64,000 nucleotides of DNA from Marinobacter flavimaris (GCF_002933295.1 NZ_PSSW01000005.1:248001-312000), one strand, 5' to 3'. Positions 42,103 through 50,364 are shown, counted from the stretch's first letter. Numbers and translations: made by a program. Notes: generated by a model from the sequence alone, not told the origin.

Positions 42103-42786
42103 TCAGGCGCCTTCGCTGGAGATGCTTTTCACGCCGTCCTTTGTTCCCAGCAGCAGGAGATCAGCGCGGCGGCGGGCGAACAGGCCATTGGTGACCACGC
42201 CGACGATGTTGTTAAGCTTTTCTTCGACTCGGATCGGTTGGGAAATGTCCATGTTGTGGACGTCGATGATAATGTTGCCGTTGTCGGTCACTACCCCTTC
42301 CCGATAGACCGGATCACCGCCCAGTTTCACGATTTCCCGGCCAACATGGCTCCGGGCCATGGGAATGACTTCGACCGGAAGCGGGAATTTGCCCAATACG
42401 CCGACCATCTTGGAGTCATCGGCAATGCAGATGAAGGTCTTGGCAACCGCGGCCACGATTTTTTCCCGGGTCAGCGCGGCACCGCCGCCTTTGATCAGTT
42501 CCAGGCGGTCGTTGGTTTCGTCAGCGCCGTCCACATAGAACTCCAGTTCTCCGGCACTGTTAAGGTCGTAAACCGGGATGCCGTGGCTTTTCAGACGCTC
42601 GGCGGTGGCCTCCGAGCTGGCAACGGCGCCGTCAAACTCGGTCTTGAGTTCCGCGAGCATGTCGATGAAGAAATTGGCCGTGCTACCAGTGCCCACACCG
42701 ATCACGCTCTCGCTATCAAGACGAGGAGCAATGTAATCAATGGCGGCTTTGGCGACGGCTTTTTTCAGTTCGTCCTGGTTCATCAT
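42103..42786 (-). CDS. rpiA: Ribose-5-phosphate isomerase A
   Basis: A 227-residue enzyme of the pentose phosphate pathway interconverting ribose-5-phosphate and ribulose-5-phosphate. [20 protein letters not shown] (~28-47), the substrate loop [20 protein letters not shown] (~83-102) with catalytic Asp and Lys, and [20 protein letters not shown] (~104-123) are intact. The start was moved to the ATG at 42786 (MMNQDELKK), preceded by CGGAG; a TTG five codons upstream is less likely. It is divergent from ilvA. Confidence 0.95.
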   Translation of the reverse strand: MMNQDELKKAVAKAAIDYIAPRLDSESVIGVGTGSTANFFIDMLAELKTEFDGAVASSEATAERLKSHGIPVYDLNSAGELEFYVDGADETNDRLELIKGGGAALTREKIVAAVAKTFICIADDSKMVGVLGKFPLPVEVIPMARSHVGREIVKLGGDPVYREGVVTDNGNIIIDVHNMDISQPIRVEEKLNNIVGVVTNGLFARRRADLLLLGTKDGVKSISSEGA

Positions 42787-42934
42787 TGGCTCCGGCTGCA
42801 AATCAGGTTGGCTTTGCCGGCATTATAGCGCTTAAGAGCCCTCTGCTTATAGACGGCTGCCGTGCAAACTTTCTACACTGTGGGTTTTTCTCAGCCAGTC
42901 ATCACTCACACATCGACCAAAAGCCGGAACTGCT

Positions 42935-44470
42935 ATGCCGCAACGCTACATCAAGAAGATTCTCGATGCGCGCGTCTATGACGTGGCCATCGAAACACCC
43001 CTGACTGAAGCCCGCAGTCTGTCCAAGCGCTTTGGCAACAATATTCTGCTCAAGCGTGAAGACCTTCAGCCGGTGTTTTCCTTCAAGATTCGTGGTGCCT
43101 ATAACCGGATTGCGCAGCTTTCCGAGGAGCAGAAGGCCAAGGGTGTCATTTGTGCGTCGGCCGGAAATCATGCCCAGGGTGTGGCGCTGGCTGCCAAGAA
43201 TCTCGGGATCAAGGCGGTAATTGTGATGCCGCAGACCACGCCGGAGATCAAGGTGCGTTCGGTACGGGATCACGGTGCCAAGGTGGTTCTCAAGGGCGAT
43301 GCCTTCGACGAGGCGGCGGCCCACGCTCAGGAGTTGATCGCAAAGCACGGCTACACCTACATTCCGCCGTACGATGATCCCGATGTGATCGCCGGCCAGG
43401 GCACGGTGGCCATGGAAATTATGTGGCAGTTCAGCAAGCCGATCCACGCCATCTTCATCTGTGTTGGTGGCGGCGGGCTGATTGCCGGCATGGCCGCTTA
43501 CATCAAGTATCTGCGCCCCGAGATCAAGGTGATTGGTGTCGAACCGGAGGACTCCAACTGCCTCCAGGCCGCCATGAAAGCGGGCAAACGCGTGGTGCTC
43601 GATGAAGTGGGCATCTTTGCTGATGGTGTGGCAGTCAAGCAGATTGGTAAGTACCCCTGGGAGATCTGCAAGGACCACGTGGACGAGGTGATCACCGTAT
43701 CCACCGACGAAATCTGCGCGGCCATCAAGGATGTGTTCGAGGATACCCGCTCCATTGCCGAGCCGGCCGGTGCCCTGGGTGTGGCCGGCATCAAGAAATA
43801 CATCGAGCGCGAGAAAGTCGAGGGCGAGAACCTGATTGCCACCCTGAGCGGTGCCAACATGAACTTCGACCGTCTGCGCTACATCTCCGAACGCACGGAA
43901 GTGGGCGAGAAACGCGAGGCCATCCTGGCGGTGACCATTCCGGAGAAACCGGGCGCGTTCAAGACCTTCATCAACGCCCTGCACAAGCGCAGCATCACCG
44001 AGTTCAATTACCGCTACGCCGATGCTACCAATGCCACGATTTTCGTTGGCATCCAGATTGCCGCGGGTGGTCACGGCCGCGAGGATCTGGTTCAGGATCT
44101 TCGGGAGAGCGGATACTCGGTGGTCGATTTAACCGACAGCGATCTGGCCAAGCAGCACATCCGTCACATGGTGGGCGGCCACGCGCCGACCATCACCAAC
44201 GAAAAGGTGTTCCAGTTCGAGTTCCCGGAGCGTCCGGGGGCGTTGCTGAAGTTCCTGATGTCTCTTGGTACCCGCTGGAATATCTCCATGTTCCACTACC
44301 GCAACCACGGTGCAGCCTACAGCCGTGTTCTGCTGGGCGCCCAGGTGGACGACGATGAGGTGCAGGATTTCGAGAAAATGCTGGATAAGGTCGGCTTTCG
44401 CTATGAAAACATGACGGATAATGAGGCCTATCAGTTGTTTCTCGGGCAAGGAAATGCACGATCGAGCTAA
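42935..44470 (+). CDS. ilvA: Threonine dehydratase, biosynthetic
   Basis: A 511-residue PLP enzyme that deaminates threonine to 2-oxobutyrate for isoleucine synthesis. The catalytic domain (~1-320) has VFSFKIRGAYNR (~48-59) with the PLP-binding Lys, SAGNHAQGVALAAKNLGIKA (~72-91) and VGGGGLIAGMAAYIKYL (~175-191). Two C-terminal ACT-like regulatory domains (~325-505, opening ILAVTIPEKPGAFKTFINAL and FEFPERPGALLKFLMSL) bind isoleucine and valine. Length matches E. coli IlvA (514). It is monocistronic and followed by palindromic element C. Confidence 0.96.
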   Translation: MPQRYIKKILDARVYDVAIETPLTEARSLSKRFGNNILLKREDLQPVFSFKIRGAYNRIAQLSEEQKAKGVICASAGNHAQGVALAAKNLGIKAVIVMPQTTPEIKVRSVRDHGAKVVLKGDAFDEAAAHAQELIAKHGYTYIPPYDDPDVIAGQGTVAMEIMWQFSKPIHAIFICVGGGGLIAGMAAYIKYLRPEIKVIGVEPEDSNCLQAAMKAGKRVVLDEVGIFADGVAVKQIGKYPWEICKDHVDEVITVSTDEICAAIKDVFEDTRSIAEPAGALGVAGIKKYIEREKVEGENLIATLSGANMNFDRLRYISERTEVGEKREAILAVTIPEKPGAFKTFINALHKRSITEFNYRYADATNATIFVGIQIAAGGHGREDLVQDLRESGYSVVDLTDSDLAKQHIRHMVGGHAPTITNEKVFQFEFPERPGALLKFLMSLGTRWNISMFHYRNHGAAYSRVLLGAQVDDDEVQDFEKMLDKVGFRYENMTDNEAYQLFLGQGNARSS

Positions 44471-44482
44471 CGTAGAGTAGGT

Positions 44483-44670
44483 CAGGGTCTGGTAGAGCTT
44501 TCCAAAACTGTGCGGAGCCATGGGTGGAGCGCGAAAGCGCTTCACGGGTAGGCCATGGATGGCCTTCCCAGGACCCTCAGCGCGACGCAGGAGCAAAAAG
44601 CGCTGAGGGGCGGAGCCAAGCGTACAGGGATGTATCCACAGCGTGTTTTGGAAAGCCCTGCCAGACCCTG
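44483..44670. repeat. Palindromic repeat element C
   Basis: Outer arms of about 26 bases (CAGGGTCTGG...TTTCCAAAAC and complement) pair with few mismatches. Inner hairpins include GGCCAT-2-ATGGCC, TACA-4-TGTA and a CCTCAGCGC...GCGCTGAGG pair. It has the same terminal TTTCCAAAAC and inner ATGGAT and TACAGGGATGTA cores as elements A and B. The rest of the 352-base gap 44471-44822 shows no other clear feature. Confidence 0.82.
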
Positions 44671-44822
44671 GCCGGTCCCCGAATGCAAAGCTTACTGAAT
44701 TTTAATCTGTGAAAAATTGTAAAAGTACAGATAGGTGTTAGTCTTTCTTCTGATTCTTGAAGTCAAGAATAGCTATCTGATTTCCCGACACTTTTAAAAC
44801 CGCATTTTGAGGAACTGAAGCC

Positions 44823-44984
44823 ATGGGCGGCAAGCCTGACATCATCAAAGCCATTGTGCTGATTTTTGCCATCGGCCTTGTGATTACTGGTTTCACATCC
44901 ATCCACGCCTCCGAAGATAAAGACGCACGAGCGGCCAATCTGGTTGGCTCCGTTCAAGTCATGAATCAGCCGCTGAACCGGTAA
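44823..44984 (+). CDS. Small single-pass membrane protein, 53 residues
   Basis: A 53-residue frame with ATG at 44823 and a GAGGAAC ribosome site ~8 bases before. A hydrophobic helix spans residues ~8-25 (IKAIVLIFAIGLVITGF), followed by a polar tail with an acidic-basic patch (SEDKDARAAN). The family is not recognised. Its last 19 bases overlap the 3' end of fthC on the opposite strand. The helix, the ribosome site and a normal stop support a real gene, but codon evidence is limited at this size. Confidence 0.55.
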   Translation: MGGKPDIIKAIVLIFAIGLVITGFTSIHASEDKDARAANLVGSVQVMNQPLNR

Positions 44985-45601
44985 CGTCGCTTATCGGTCA
45001 CTACGCTGTGAAGGGGCACGTCCCAGGGCTCTATTGGCAGCTTCTTAACTTTCTGGAAATCGTGGGCCAGGCCAATCAGCTTCGGCGCCAGCCTTGGCCG
45101 TATCCGGCTGAAGGCAAACGTTCTGTCGTAAAAGCCTCCTCCCATCCCCAGTCTTCCGCCCTGTTCGTCAAACCCCACTAACGGAAACAGTACTGCATCC
45201 AGTGCCCAGGCCGGGCGCCGCAGGCCTTTGCTGAACCCTGGCTCGGGAATGCCAAACCGGTTGGCGGTGAGTTCCACGCCATCGTAGTAGGGGCTGAACA
45301 CCAGCCTGCCTTCATGAATCGGATGGAGTACCGGCAGGTAGAAGCGGATGCCCTTGCGCCGGGCGATGTCCAGGTATACGTGGGGGTCAATTTCGCCGTC
45401 GTTGGGCAGATAAATGGCAATGTGCCGGGCCCGGTGCAGGTCTGGATTCTTCAGCAGATTGAGGGCCAGGTGCTCGGCGGCCTGTTGCTGTTTTTCAGCG
45501 CTCAGGTCGCGACGATTCTGCCGCAGGCGTTTGCGAAGTTCACTGCGCGACAGGGTATCAGGGTGGGACTGGAACGGTTGAGGCTCGATAAACTGGCTCA
45601 A
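44966..45601 (-). CDS. fthC: 5-formyltetrahydrofolate cyclo-ligase
   Basis: About 211 residues. The enzyme converts 5-formyl-THF to methenyl-THF using ATP. SRSELRKRLRQNRRDLSAEK forms the usual first helix; IAIYLPNDGEIDPHVYLD and VLFPLVGFDEQGGRLGMGGG FYDR-type residues (~140-160) form the ATP and folate site. The open frame runs back to 45649, but that would place translation inside 6S RNA, so the TTG at 45601 was chosen; no ATG fits. The gene is also known as ygfA or fau, and its position after zapA and 6S RNA is conserved in gammaproteobacteria. In E. coli it is co-transcribed with 6S RNA. Confidence 0.88.
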   Translation of the reverse strand: MSQFIEPQPFQSHPDTLSRSELRKRLRQNRRDLSAEKQQQAAEHLALNLLKNPDLHRARHIAIYLPNDGEIDPHVYLDIARRKGIRFYLPVLHPIHEGRLVFSPYYDGVELTANRFGIPEPGFSKGLRRPAWALDAVLFPLVGFDEQGGRLGMGGGFYDRTFAFSRIRPRLAPKLIGLAHDFQKVKKLPIEPWDVPLHSVVTDKRRYRFSG

Positions 45602-45605
45602 AATA

Positions 45606-45788
45606 AAGCTTCCCGGGCTGCCGTTATCGGATGTGGCCCTTGAACCCAAAGTTCAAGGTCGGTGGCCGCTGTGACATATTAGGCTTTCCCCTGTCGGGGA
45701 CGTGCTCACAATGCCCTGAAGTAGCCACCTGGGTAGTGCGCATCGGCTCGAGGACGTATCCGACTATCCCGAACAGCCCAGGAAGTTG
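45606..45788 (-). ncRNA. ssrS: 6S RNA
   Basis: The ~183-nt RNA binds sigma-70 RNA polymerase and dampens transcription in stationary phase. Evidence: it lies exactly between zapA and fthC. The minus strand has TATAAT (45795-45800) seven bases before the proposed start. The 5' end CTTCCTGGGCTG pairs with the 3' end CAGCCCGGGAAG. The 3' half contains ACCTTGAAC...GGGTTCAAGG, nearly identical to the E. coli 6S hairpin. The ends are estimated from the pairing. Confidence 0.9.
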
Positions 45789-45849
45789 TTCTCATTATAC
45801 GGGCAGTGTCGGGGCCGATTGCAACACCTGTCTGAGATTCTCCGGGGAT

Positions 45850-46146
45850 TTAACGACCGGAGCCATCACCCAGCGCTCCGTCCAGTTTGTTGTCCATGGC
45901 TCGCAGCAAGGTGCTGGTGGCATCGGACATGGTGTCGCGCTCGAGCAGTTCGTGGGTTATGTTGAGAGCGGCCATTACAGCAATGCGCTCGGTACCAAAA
46001 ACCTTGCCGCCGGCGCGGATTTCCCGCATTTTGTTGTCCAGATGCCGGGCGGCACGCAGCAGTGCCTCCTGTTCTTCCTCGGGGCAGGCGACCAGGTATT
46101 CCTTGTCGAGGATTTTCACCTCAACCGTGGTGGATTGCTGTGCCAT
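45850..46146 (-). CDS. zapA: Cell division protein ZapA
   Basis: A 98-residue FtsZ-ring stabiliser. The N-terminal globular part (TTVEVKILDKEYLVACPEEE, residues 6-25) is the ZapA signature and the C-terminal half is a helix that forms a coiled-coil tetramer (TERIAVMAALNITHELLERD). Length is normal (~100-110). It overlaps its upstream coiled-coil partner by one base (TGATG) and is followed by 6S RNA, the conserved gammaproteobacterial order. Confidence 0.93.
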   Translation of the reverse strand: MAQQSTTVEVKILDKEYLVACPEEEQEALLRAARHLDNKMREIRAGGKVFGTERIAVMAALNITHELLERDTMSDATSTLLRAMDNKLDGALGDGSGR

Positions 46147-46352
46147 CAGTGATGCTCCAGGGCCCTAAGGCGGCTGATCATGGCTTCGATCTTGTGCTTC
46201 GCGTGATCGTTCTTCTGCACCAGCTGGGCCCGTTCCCGGTTCCAGTCGTCCTGCAGTTCCCGCAATGTGGCGTTGTCCCGCTCAAGTTTCTGACAGCGTT
46301 CAATCAGCCTGTCCAGCTTGTCCGCTAATGCCTGTACTTCGGACTGTTCCAT
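46146..46352 (-). CDS. Small coiled-coil protein (TIGR02449 / ZapB-like)
   Basis: A 68-residue protein predicted to be a single heptad-patterned coiled coil (VQALADKLDRLIERCQKLER, then further Leu/Asn/Arg heptads to the C-terminus). This size and location immediately before zapA match the TIGR02449 family, and it resembles ZapB, which links ZapA to the chromosome terminus. It probably works in the division ring with ZapA. The promoter at 46389-46417 serves both genes. Confidence 0.85.
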   Translation of the reverse strand: MEQSEVQALADKLDRLIERCQKLERDNATLRELQDDWNRERAQLVQKNDHAKHKIEAMISRLRALEHH

Positions 46353-46388
46353 GACGTGCCCAGCAGTGGTTTTATGATATTAAGCTCA

Positions 46389-46417
46389 ACTATAAGTGTG
46401 GACGCTAAGTCGGTCAA
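46389..46417 (-). promoter_or_regulatory. Strong sigma-70 promoter of the zapB-like/zapA operon
   Basis: On the minus strand TTGACC (46412-46417) and TATAGT (46389-46394) are exactly 17 bases apart, each one mismatch from consensus. Transcription should begin ~30 bases before the first gene. Confidence 0.75.
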
Positions 46418-46455
46418 TTTACAGGCTTGTCATTGCGTTCCCTGCGTGATGCCCA

Positions 46456-47730
46456 TCACTGATCTGCTGCCTCGCCAAAGCCCAGCCGGCGGCTCTGGCG
46501 CCATGTGTTGAAGGCGGGTATCAGCGCCACGGTGAAGGCGGCAACCGGAACCAGGGCCATTAACGTCCATTCCTCGGGCGTTAATGGGCGAAGCTCAATC
46601 TGCAGGCCATAGTTGGCCAGTAACCATGGGCTCGCCAGTGCAAGGCCCGCCATGCCAAGGGCCAAAGCCATCACGCAGGCGGCAAGGGCAAGAGCCACGC
46701 ACTCGAGGATGTAAAGTGAGGCAATCAGCGCCGGAGAGGCACCGGTTGCCCGCAGCACCGCAATTTCATGGGCCCGCTGGCTCTGGAGGGTCAGAAGTAC
46801 GGCAATCAGTCCGATCAGGCTGGTTACCACGACAAAACCGGTTATGCCCAGTAGTGCTCGCTCAAACTGGCCCATCAGCCGCCAGAGTTCACTGAGGGCT
46901 ACTCCCGGAAGTATGGCCGAGAGCGGCTCGCCGGCAAACTGGTTGATTTCCCGCTGTATGCGGAAGGTCAGGATTTGCCGGTCGATACCAACGAATACGG
47001 CGGTAATGGCATCGGGTGTGAAATCTCGGCCCTTTGCCTGCTCCGGTGTGATTGTCCGTCCGGGGATGGCGACCCCGGATTCCCAGCCTACGTGCATGGC
47101 CTCCATGCCATCCAGGCTGATATACACGGCCTGGTCCACCGGCGTGCCAGTGGGCGCCAGTATGCCGGTGACGGTAAACGGCGTGTCTTCGTGGTTGGAG
47201 AAACTGGTGCGTCCACCGCCATGGGATAGCACGATCGGCTCGCCCACCTGATGCGCCAGCGAGCGGGCAACGCCGGCACCCAACACTACATCAAAGACGC
47301 CTTCAAACCACTGGCCTTCATCCAGTTCAAGGGGCAGGTCGCGGCCGTAGCGGAAGTGCTTGAAAAAGTTCTCATCTGTGGCGACCACACGATTACCCCG
47401 GTAGCTGTCTCCCAGGGAAATCGGAATCAGCCAGGCCAGGCGGTTATCCTGTTTCAGGCCCTGATAGGTCGACCAGCGAATGTTGTTGGTGGCATCGCCA
47501 ATATGAAACACGGTGTACAACAGCAGGTTCAACTGGCCACTTCGGGCGCCGATGATCAGGTCTGTACCGCTGATGGTGCTGGTGAAGGACTGTTTGACCT
47601 CCGTGCGGAGGTATTGGATGCCCAGCAACAGGGAAACGCTCAGGGTCAGGGTCAGGCACACCAGGGCCAGTACTTTTTTCCGGTGCCAGAGGCTGGCCAG
47701 GGCGAGTGTCAGGGCCAGGCGTGCTTTCAT
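46456..47730 (-). CDS. FtsX-like ABC transporter permease
   Basis: A 424-residue inner-membrane protein with one N-terminal helix (~17-40), a ~235-residue periplasmic domain, and three C-terminal helices (~290-315, ~340-370, ~385-412). This is the MacB/LolC/FtsX layout. ALLTLQSQRAHEIAVLRATGAS-type residues (~320-340; QRAHEIAVLRATGAS) match the cytoplasmic coupling loop that contacts the ATPase. Such systems move lipoproteins or peptides, or transmit mechanical force, rather than importing solutes. It overlaps the ATPase gene by 4 bases and belongs to a cassette with DUF3299 and DUF2796 genes. Confidence 0.85.
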   Translation of the reverse strand: MKARLALTLALASLWHRKKVLALVCLTLTLSVSLLLGIQYLRTEVKQSFTSTISGTDLIIGARSGQLNLLLYTVFHIGDATNNIRWSTYQGLKQDNRLAWLIPISLGDSYRGNRVVATDENFFKHFRYGRDLPLELDEGQWFEGVFDVVLGAGVARSLAHQVGEPIVLSHGGGRTSFSNHEDTPFTVTGILAPTGTPVDQAVYISLDGMEAMHVGWESGVAIPGRTITPEQAKGRDFTPDAITAVFVGIDRQILTFRIQREINQFAGEPLSAILPGVALSELWRLMGQFERALLGITGFVVVTSLIGLIAVLLTLQSQRAHEIAVLRATGASPALIASLYILECVALALAACVMALALGMAGLALASPWLLANYGLQIELRPLTPEEWTLMALVPVAAFTVALIPAFNTWRQSRRLGFGEAADQ

Positions 47731-48443
47731 GTCCGGTCACCCTGCAGTTCCAGCTGATTATCGAAATGGCGGGCCAGGGACTGGTCGTGACTGACGAACA
47801 GAACCGAGGTGCTGTGCCGGTGCGCAAGAGTTAGAAGCAGTTCCAGGAACCGGTCCCGGTTGTCGGCATCCAGTGCGGAAGTCGGCTCGTCCGCGAGAAT
47901 CAGGCCGGGCGCGCCAATCAGCGCCCGGGCGGCTGCGATACGTTGCTGCTGGCCAATACTTAGCCTGGTGACTTTCCTCTGCCAGTGGTCCGCGGGGATG
48001 GACAGGGCGGCAAGCAATCTCTCAGCCTCGTCTTCGACGGTCGGTTCGGTGCGCTCTCTGCGCAGTTCAGAAAGTCCGCAGGGCAGGGTGACGTTGGCTC
48101 GTGTGCTCAGGTAGGGCACCAGATTGAACTGCTGGAAGATCACGCCCATGTGGTCGGCCCGGAACTGGTCGCGGGCGCCGGCACCGAGCCGGTGGATATC
48201 GGTTCCGAGTACGCGGACAGTGCCAGAGGCCGGCCGAAGCATGCCTGCCAACAGGCTGAGCAGCGTGCTTTTGCCACTGCCGCTCGGGCCGTGCAGGAAA
48301 AGGTGTTCGCCGCGTTTCAGTATGATGTCCGGAAAGCTGAGGCGGGGCTGGACAGGATCCCAGGAAAAGCCGAGCCCGCTGACTTCCATCGCAGTTTCTG
48401 TGCTTCGGGAACTGTTGCTGGCTGAGTCTGTCTTGCTGGTCAT
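47727..48443 (-). CDS. ABC transporter ATP-binding protein (MacB/LolD type)
   Basis: A 238-residue ATPase with Walker A GPSGSGKSTLL (~53-63), Q-loop MGVIFQQFNLVPYLS (~99-113), signature LSIGQQQRIAAARAL (~161-175), Walker B LILADEPTSALD (~181-192) and the H-loop VLFVSHDQSLA. The first ~20 residues are Ser/Thr-rich. The start was set at ATG 48443 because the longer open frame crosses the divergent DUF3299 gene. It powers the adjoining FtsX-like permease. Confidence 0.88.
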   Translation of the reverse strand: MTSKTDSASNSSRSTETAMEVSGLGFSWDPVQPRLSFPDIILKRGEHLFLHGPSGSGKSTLLSLLAGMLRPASGTVRVLGTDIHRLGAGARDQFRADHMGVIFQQFNLVPYLSTRANVTLPCGLSELRRERTEPTVEDEAERLLAALSIPADHWQRKVTRLSIGQQQRIAAARALIGAPGLILADEPTSALDADNRDRFLELLLTLAHRHSTSVLFVSHDQSLARHFDNQLELQGDRT

Positions 48444-48510
48444 GTTGGTTGCCGTCGGCCCGGTGTATGATGGCGGTTTCCGGATAGTAATCTCAGGAGT
48501 CTTTGGTCCA

Positions 48511-49032
48511 ATGATGTCTGCCCCGGCACGTTCGCGCTTTGCGCTGCCTTTTTTCATCGCGCTTACCCTGGTGTGTGTACTTCCATCAACAGGCCGGACT
48601 GAAACCCGGGAAATCGACTGGCTTGAACTGATGCCCGCCGAGGATCTGGCGCTGCTGGAGAATATGCCAGAGATTGAGCACGAGGGCGATGGCCCGCCGC
48701 TGCTGCCGGACGAGATCATGACCGGTCGGGTTGTGCCGGAAATGGGCAATGTTGAAGGCCGCATTCCCGGCTTCGTGGTGCCCCTCAAGACAACCGAGGA
48801 CATGCGCATCCTGGAGTTCTTCCTGGTGCCCTACTACGGCGCCTGTATTCATGTGCCGCCACCGCCCCCCAATCAGATCATTCACGTCAAGTACAAGGAA
48901 GGTTTCACGCTCGAAGCCCTGTACGATCCGGTGTGGATCGAAGGCGAGCTGGTCATTGATCGCACCGAAAACGACATCGGCACGTCTTCCTATTCTATGG
49001 TCGCAACCGGGGTTGAGCCGTACGAAGAATAG
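48511..49032 (+). CDS. DUF3299 periplasmic protein
   Basis: A 173-residue protein with a Sec signal (residues ~10-27) and a compact domain. The blocks IPGFVVPLKTTEDMRILEFF (~86-105) and YYGACIHVPPPPPNQIIHV (~109-127) identify DUF3299; the single Cys with nearby His in GACIHVPP suggests a metal or thiol site. The function of the family is unknown, but members are often beside ABC permease/ATPase pairs. ATG 48511 (or 48514) is preceded by GGAG. It is divergent from the ATPase gene (67 bases) and convergent with the DUF2796 gene (6 bases). Confidence 0.85.
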   Translation: MMSAPARSRFALPFFIALTLVCVLPSTGRTETREIDWLELMPAEDLALLENMPEIEHEGDGPPLLPDEIMTGRVVPEMGNVEGRIPGFVVPLKTTEDMRILEFFLVPYYGACIHVPPPPPNQIIHVKYKEGFTLEALYDPVWIEGELVIDRTENDIGTSSYSMVATGVEPYEE

Positions 49033-49038
49033 ACGCTG

Positions 49039-49602
49039 TCATTGGCTGCGGAGTTCAAACGTGCTTTGTCCGTGGCCCAGACGGGCTGATCCCTGACCTT
49101 CTGGCCATACCCACTGAACGCCGAGATGCTCTATTCCGGAAAACCGGGTTGTAATGGGTGTTGCAAGCGCCTGGGATGAGCTCAGGCCCGGACAGCTCAG
49201 GGTCTGGGTGACTTCGAAATCCGAGTGGGATGATTCGTCCTGGTGATCATGGTCATGCCCATGACTGTGTCCGTGATCATCGCCACCTGCCTGATGATGC
49301 ACTACCGCATTCATGACGGTGCAGCCCCCCTCACTGGTGTTCGCAAGGGGGGTCTGTCCAAGCCAGTTGGTTACGTCGTTAACCAGTGCTTTCTGGTCGT
49401 CCGAACGGGCACGATGCTCGAACCCCAGCAGGTTGTAGGCCGGCGATGTGAACAGGAGATCAATCTGCTCTCCCTCGATGGCCAGTTGTAGTTCGGCATG
49501 ACCGTGCTGGTGAGCACCTGGATTGTCGCTGGCAAACGCAGGGCCAGCGCTTGCAATAGCGGCGCCAGCCAGGAAGAAGCAGGTTTTGGCTCGTAAGGAC
49601 AT
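49039..49602 (-). CDS. DUF2796 / ZrgA-like histidine-rich periplasmic protein
   Basis: A 187-residue protein with a Sec signal (residues 1-24, ending PAFA). The mature N-terminus has GAHQHGHAELQLAIEG, the DUF2796 signature, and residues ~105-125 contain a histidine/aspartate-rich loop (DDHGHSHGHDHDH) fit to bind zinc. ZrgA of Vibrio is zinc-regulated and supports zinc uptake; a similar periplasmic zinc-handling role is inferred. The start was set at ATG 49602, not the TTG at 49620. A Zur-like site lies 22-36 bases upstream. Confidence 0.87.
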   Translation of the reverse strand: MSLRAKTCFFLAGAAIASAGPAFASDNPGAHQHGHAELQLAIEGEQIDLLFTSPAYNLLGFEHRARSDDQKALVNDVTNWLGQTPLANTSEGGCTVMNAVVHHQAGGDDHGHSHGHDHDHQDESSHSDFEVTQTLSCPGLSSSQALATPITTRFSGIEHLGVQWVWPEGQGSARLGHGQSTFELRSQ

Positions 49603-49623
49603 GGCTTTATCTCTCGGCAAAAA

Positions 49624-49638
49624 TGATACGTTATAACA
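49624..49638 (-). promoter_or_regulatory. Candidate Zur box before the DUF2796 gene
   Basis: On the minus strand TGTTATAACGTATCA keeps the left half TGTTATA of the gammaproteobacterial Zur motif TGTTATA-N-TATAACA perfectly and four of seven bases in the right half. The gene it precedes encodes a zinc-type protein. It may also serve ygfB divergently, but that is less likely. Confidence 0.5.
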
Positions 49639-49738
49639 TATTGTTCGCTTGCCGGATAAAAATCAACAGGCAGTGCCTTGGCACCGCCTGAATGCTAGGA
49701 TAGACCTCTAATCCATTAACACAGGATCCGCCTGTTTC

Positions 49739-50338
49739 ATGTCAGAAACCGACACTTCCGGTGCTGCCCGCGCCGCAGAATTCGAGCGCTGGGCCAACGT
49801 TTTTACAGCTCACAAGGCATTCAGCCACCCATCCGAATTGCACGGCGCGCTCTGTGGTCGCCTGGCGGCCGGATCGCGTATCGAAGAGCCGGAGTGGCTG
49901 GCGATGGTGTGTGAACACATGGGGCTGGCCGAGAACGCGGCCGAAGAGTCCGATGATCTCGCTCCGTTCATGAACAAAGCCTATGAACAGACCCTCGAGC
50001 TCTTGAAATCAGCAGACATGAGTTTCCATCCTTTATTGCCGGATGACGACTATGCCATTGAGCAGCGGCTGGAAGCCCTGGTTTCCTGGGTGCGGGGATT
50101 TCTCGAGGGTATGGCACTGTCAGCCGGCGAGTCACTCGGCCAGGCGCCGGACGAGATCCGGGAGCTGATCGAGGATATGGTGGCCATCAGCCAGCTATCC
50201 GAAGAGGAAGAAGCGGACGACGAAAGCGAGCAGCAGTTGCTGGAGATTACCGAATACATCCGGCTGGGGGCGCTCGCCGTGTTCACTGAATTCAACGCCC
50301 CTGAACCACCGAAGTCTGATTCGCCGACCCTGCACTGA
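49739..50338 (+). CDS. ygfB: UPF0149 (YgfB/YecA-like) protein
   Basis: A 199-residue cytosolic helical protein. FSHPSELHGALCGRLAAGSR (~28-47) is the conserved UPF0149 start, and FLEGMALSAG (~121-130) and EYIRLGALAVFTEFN (~175-189) are its later blocks. The exact role is unclear; in Pseudomonas aeruginosa a YgfB homologue affects expression of peptidoglycan-recycling genes. It begins the conserved ygfB-pepP-ubiH-ubiI operon, 26 bases before pepP. Confidence 0.9.
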   Translation: MSETDTSGAARAAEFERWANVFTAHKAFSHPSELHGALCGRLAAGSRIEEPEWLAMVCEHMGLAENAAEESDDLAPFMNKAYEQTLELLKSADMSFHPLLPDDDYAIEQRLEALVSWVRGFLEGMALSAGESLGQAPDEIRELIEDMVAISQLSEEEEADDESEQQLLEITEYIRLGALAVFTEFNAPEPPKSDSPTLH

Positions 50339-50364
50339 GCCGGGTCCTGATTGCAGGAGAGACT

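Noticed and set aside
48444..48809. Extension of the ABC ATPase upstream to 48809
   Set aside because: The extension would run antisense through the DUF3299 gene and adds a low-complexity Ser/Thr stretch not seen in the family.
49624..49638. Reading the TGTTATA site as a simple A/T-rich -10 region only
   Set aside because: The perfect Zur half-site and the zinc-type gene it precedes favour a regulatory role, although overlap with a -10 is possible.
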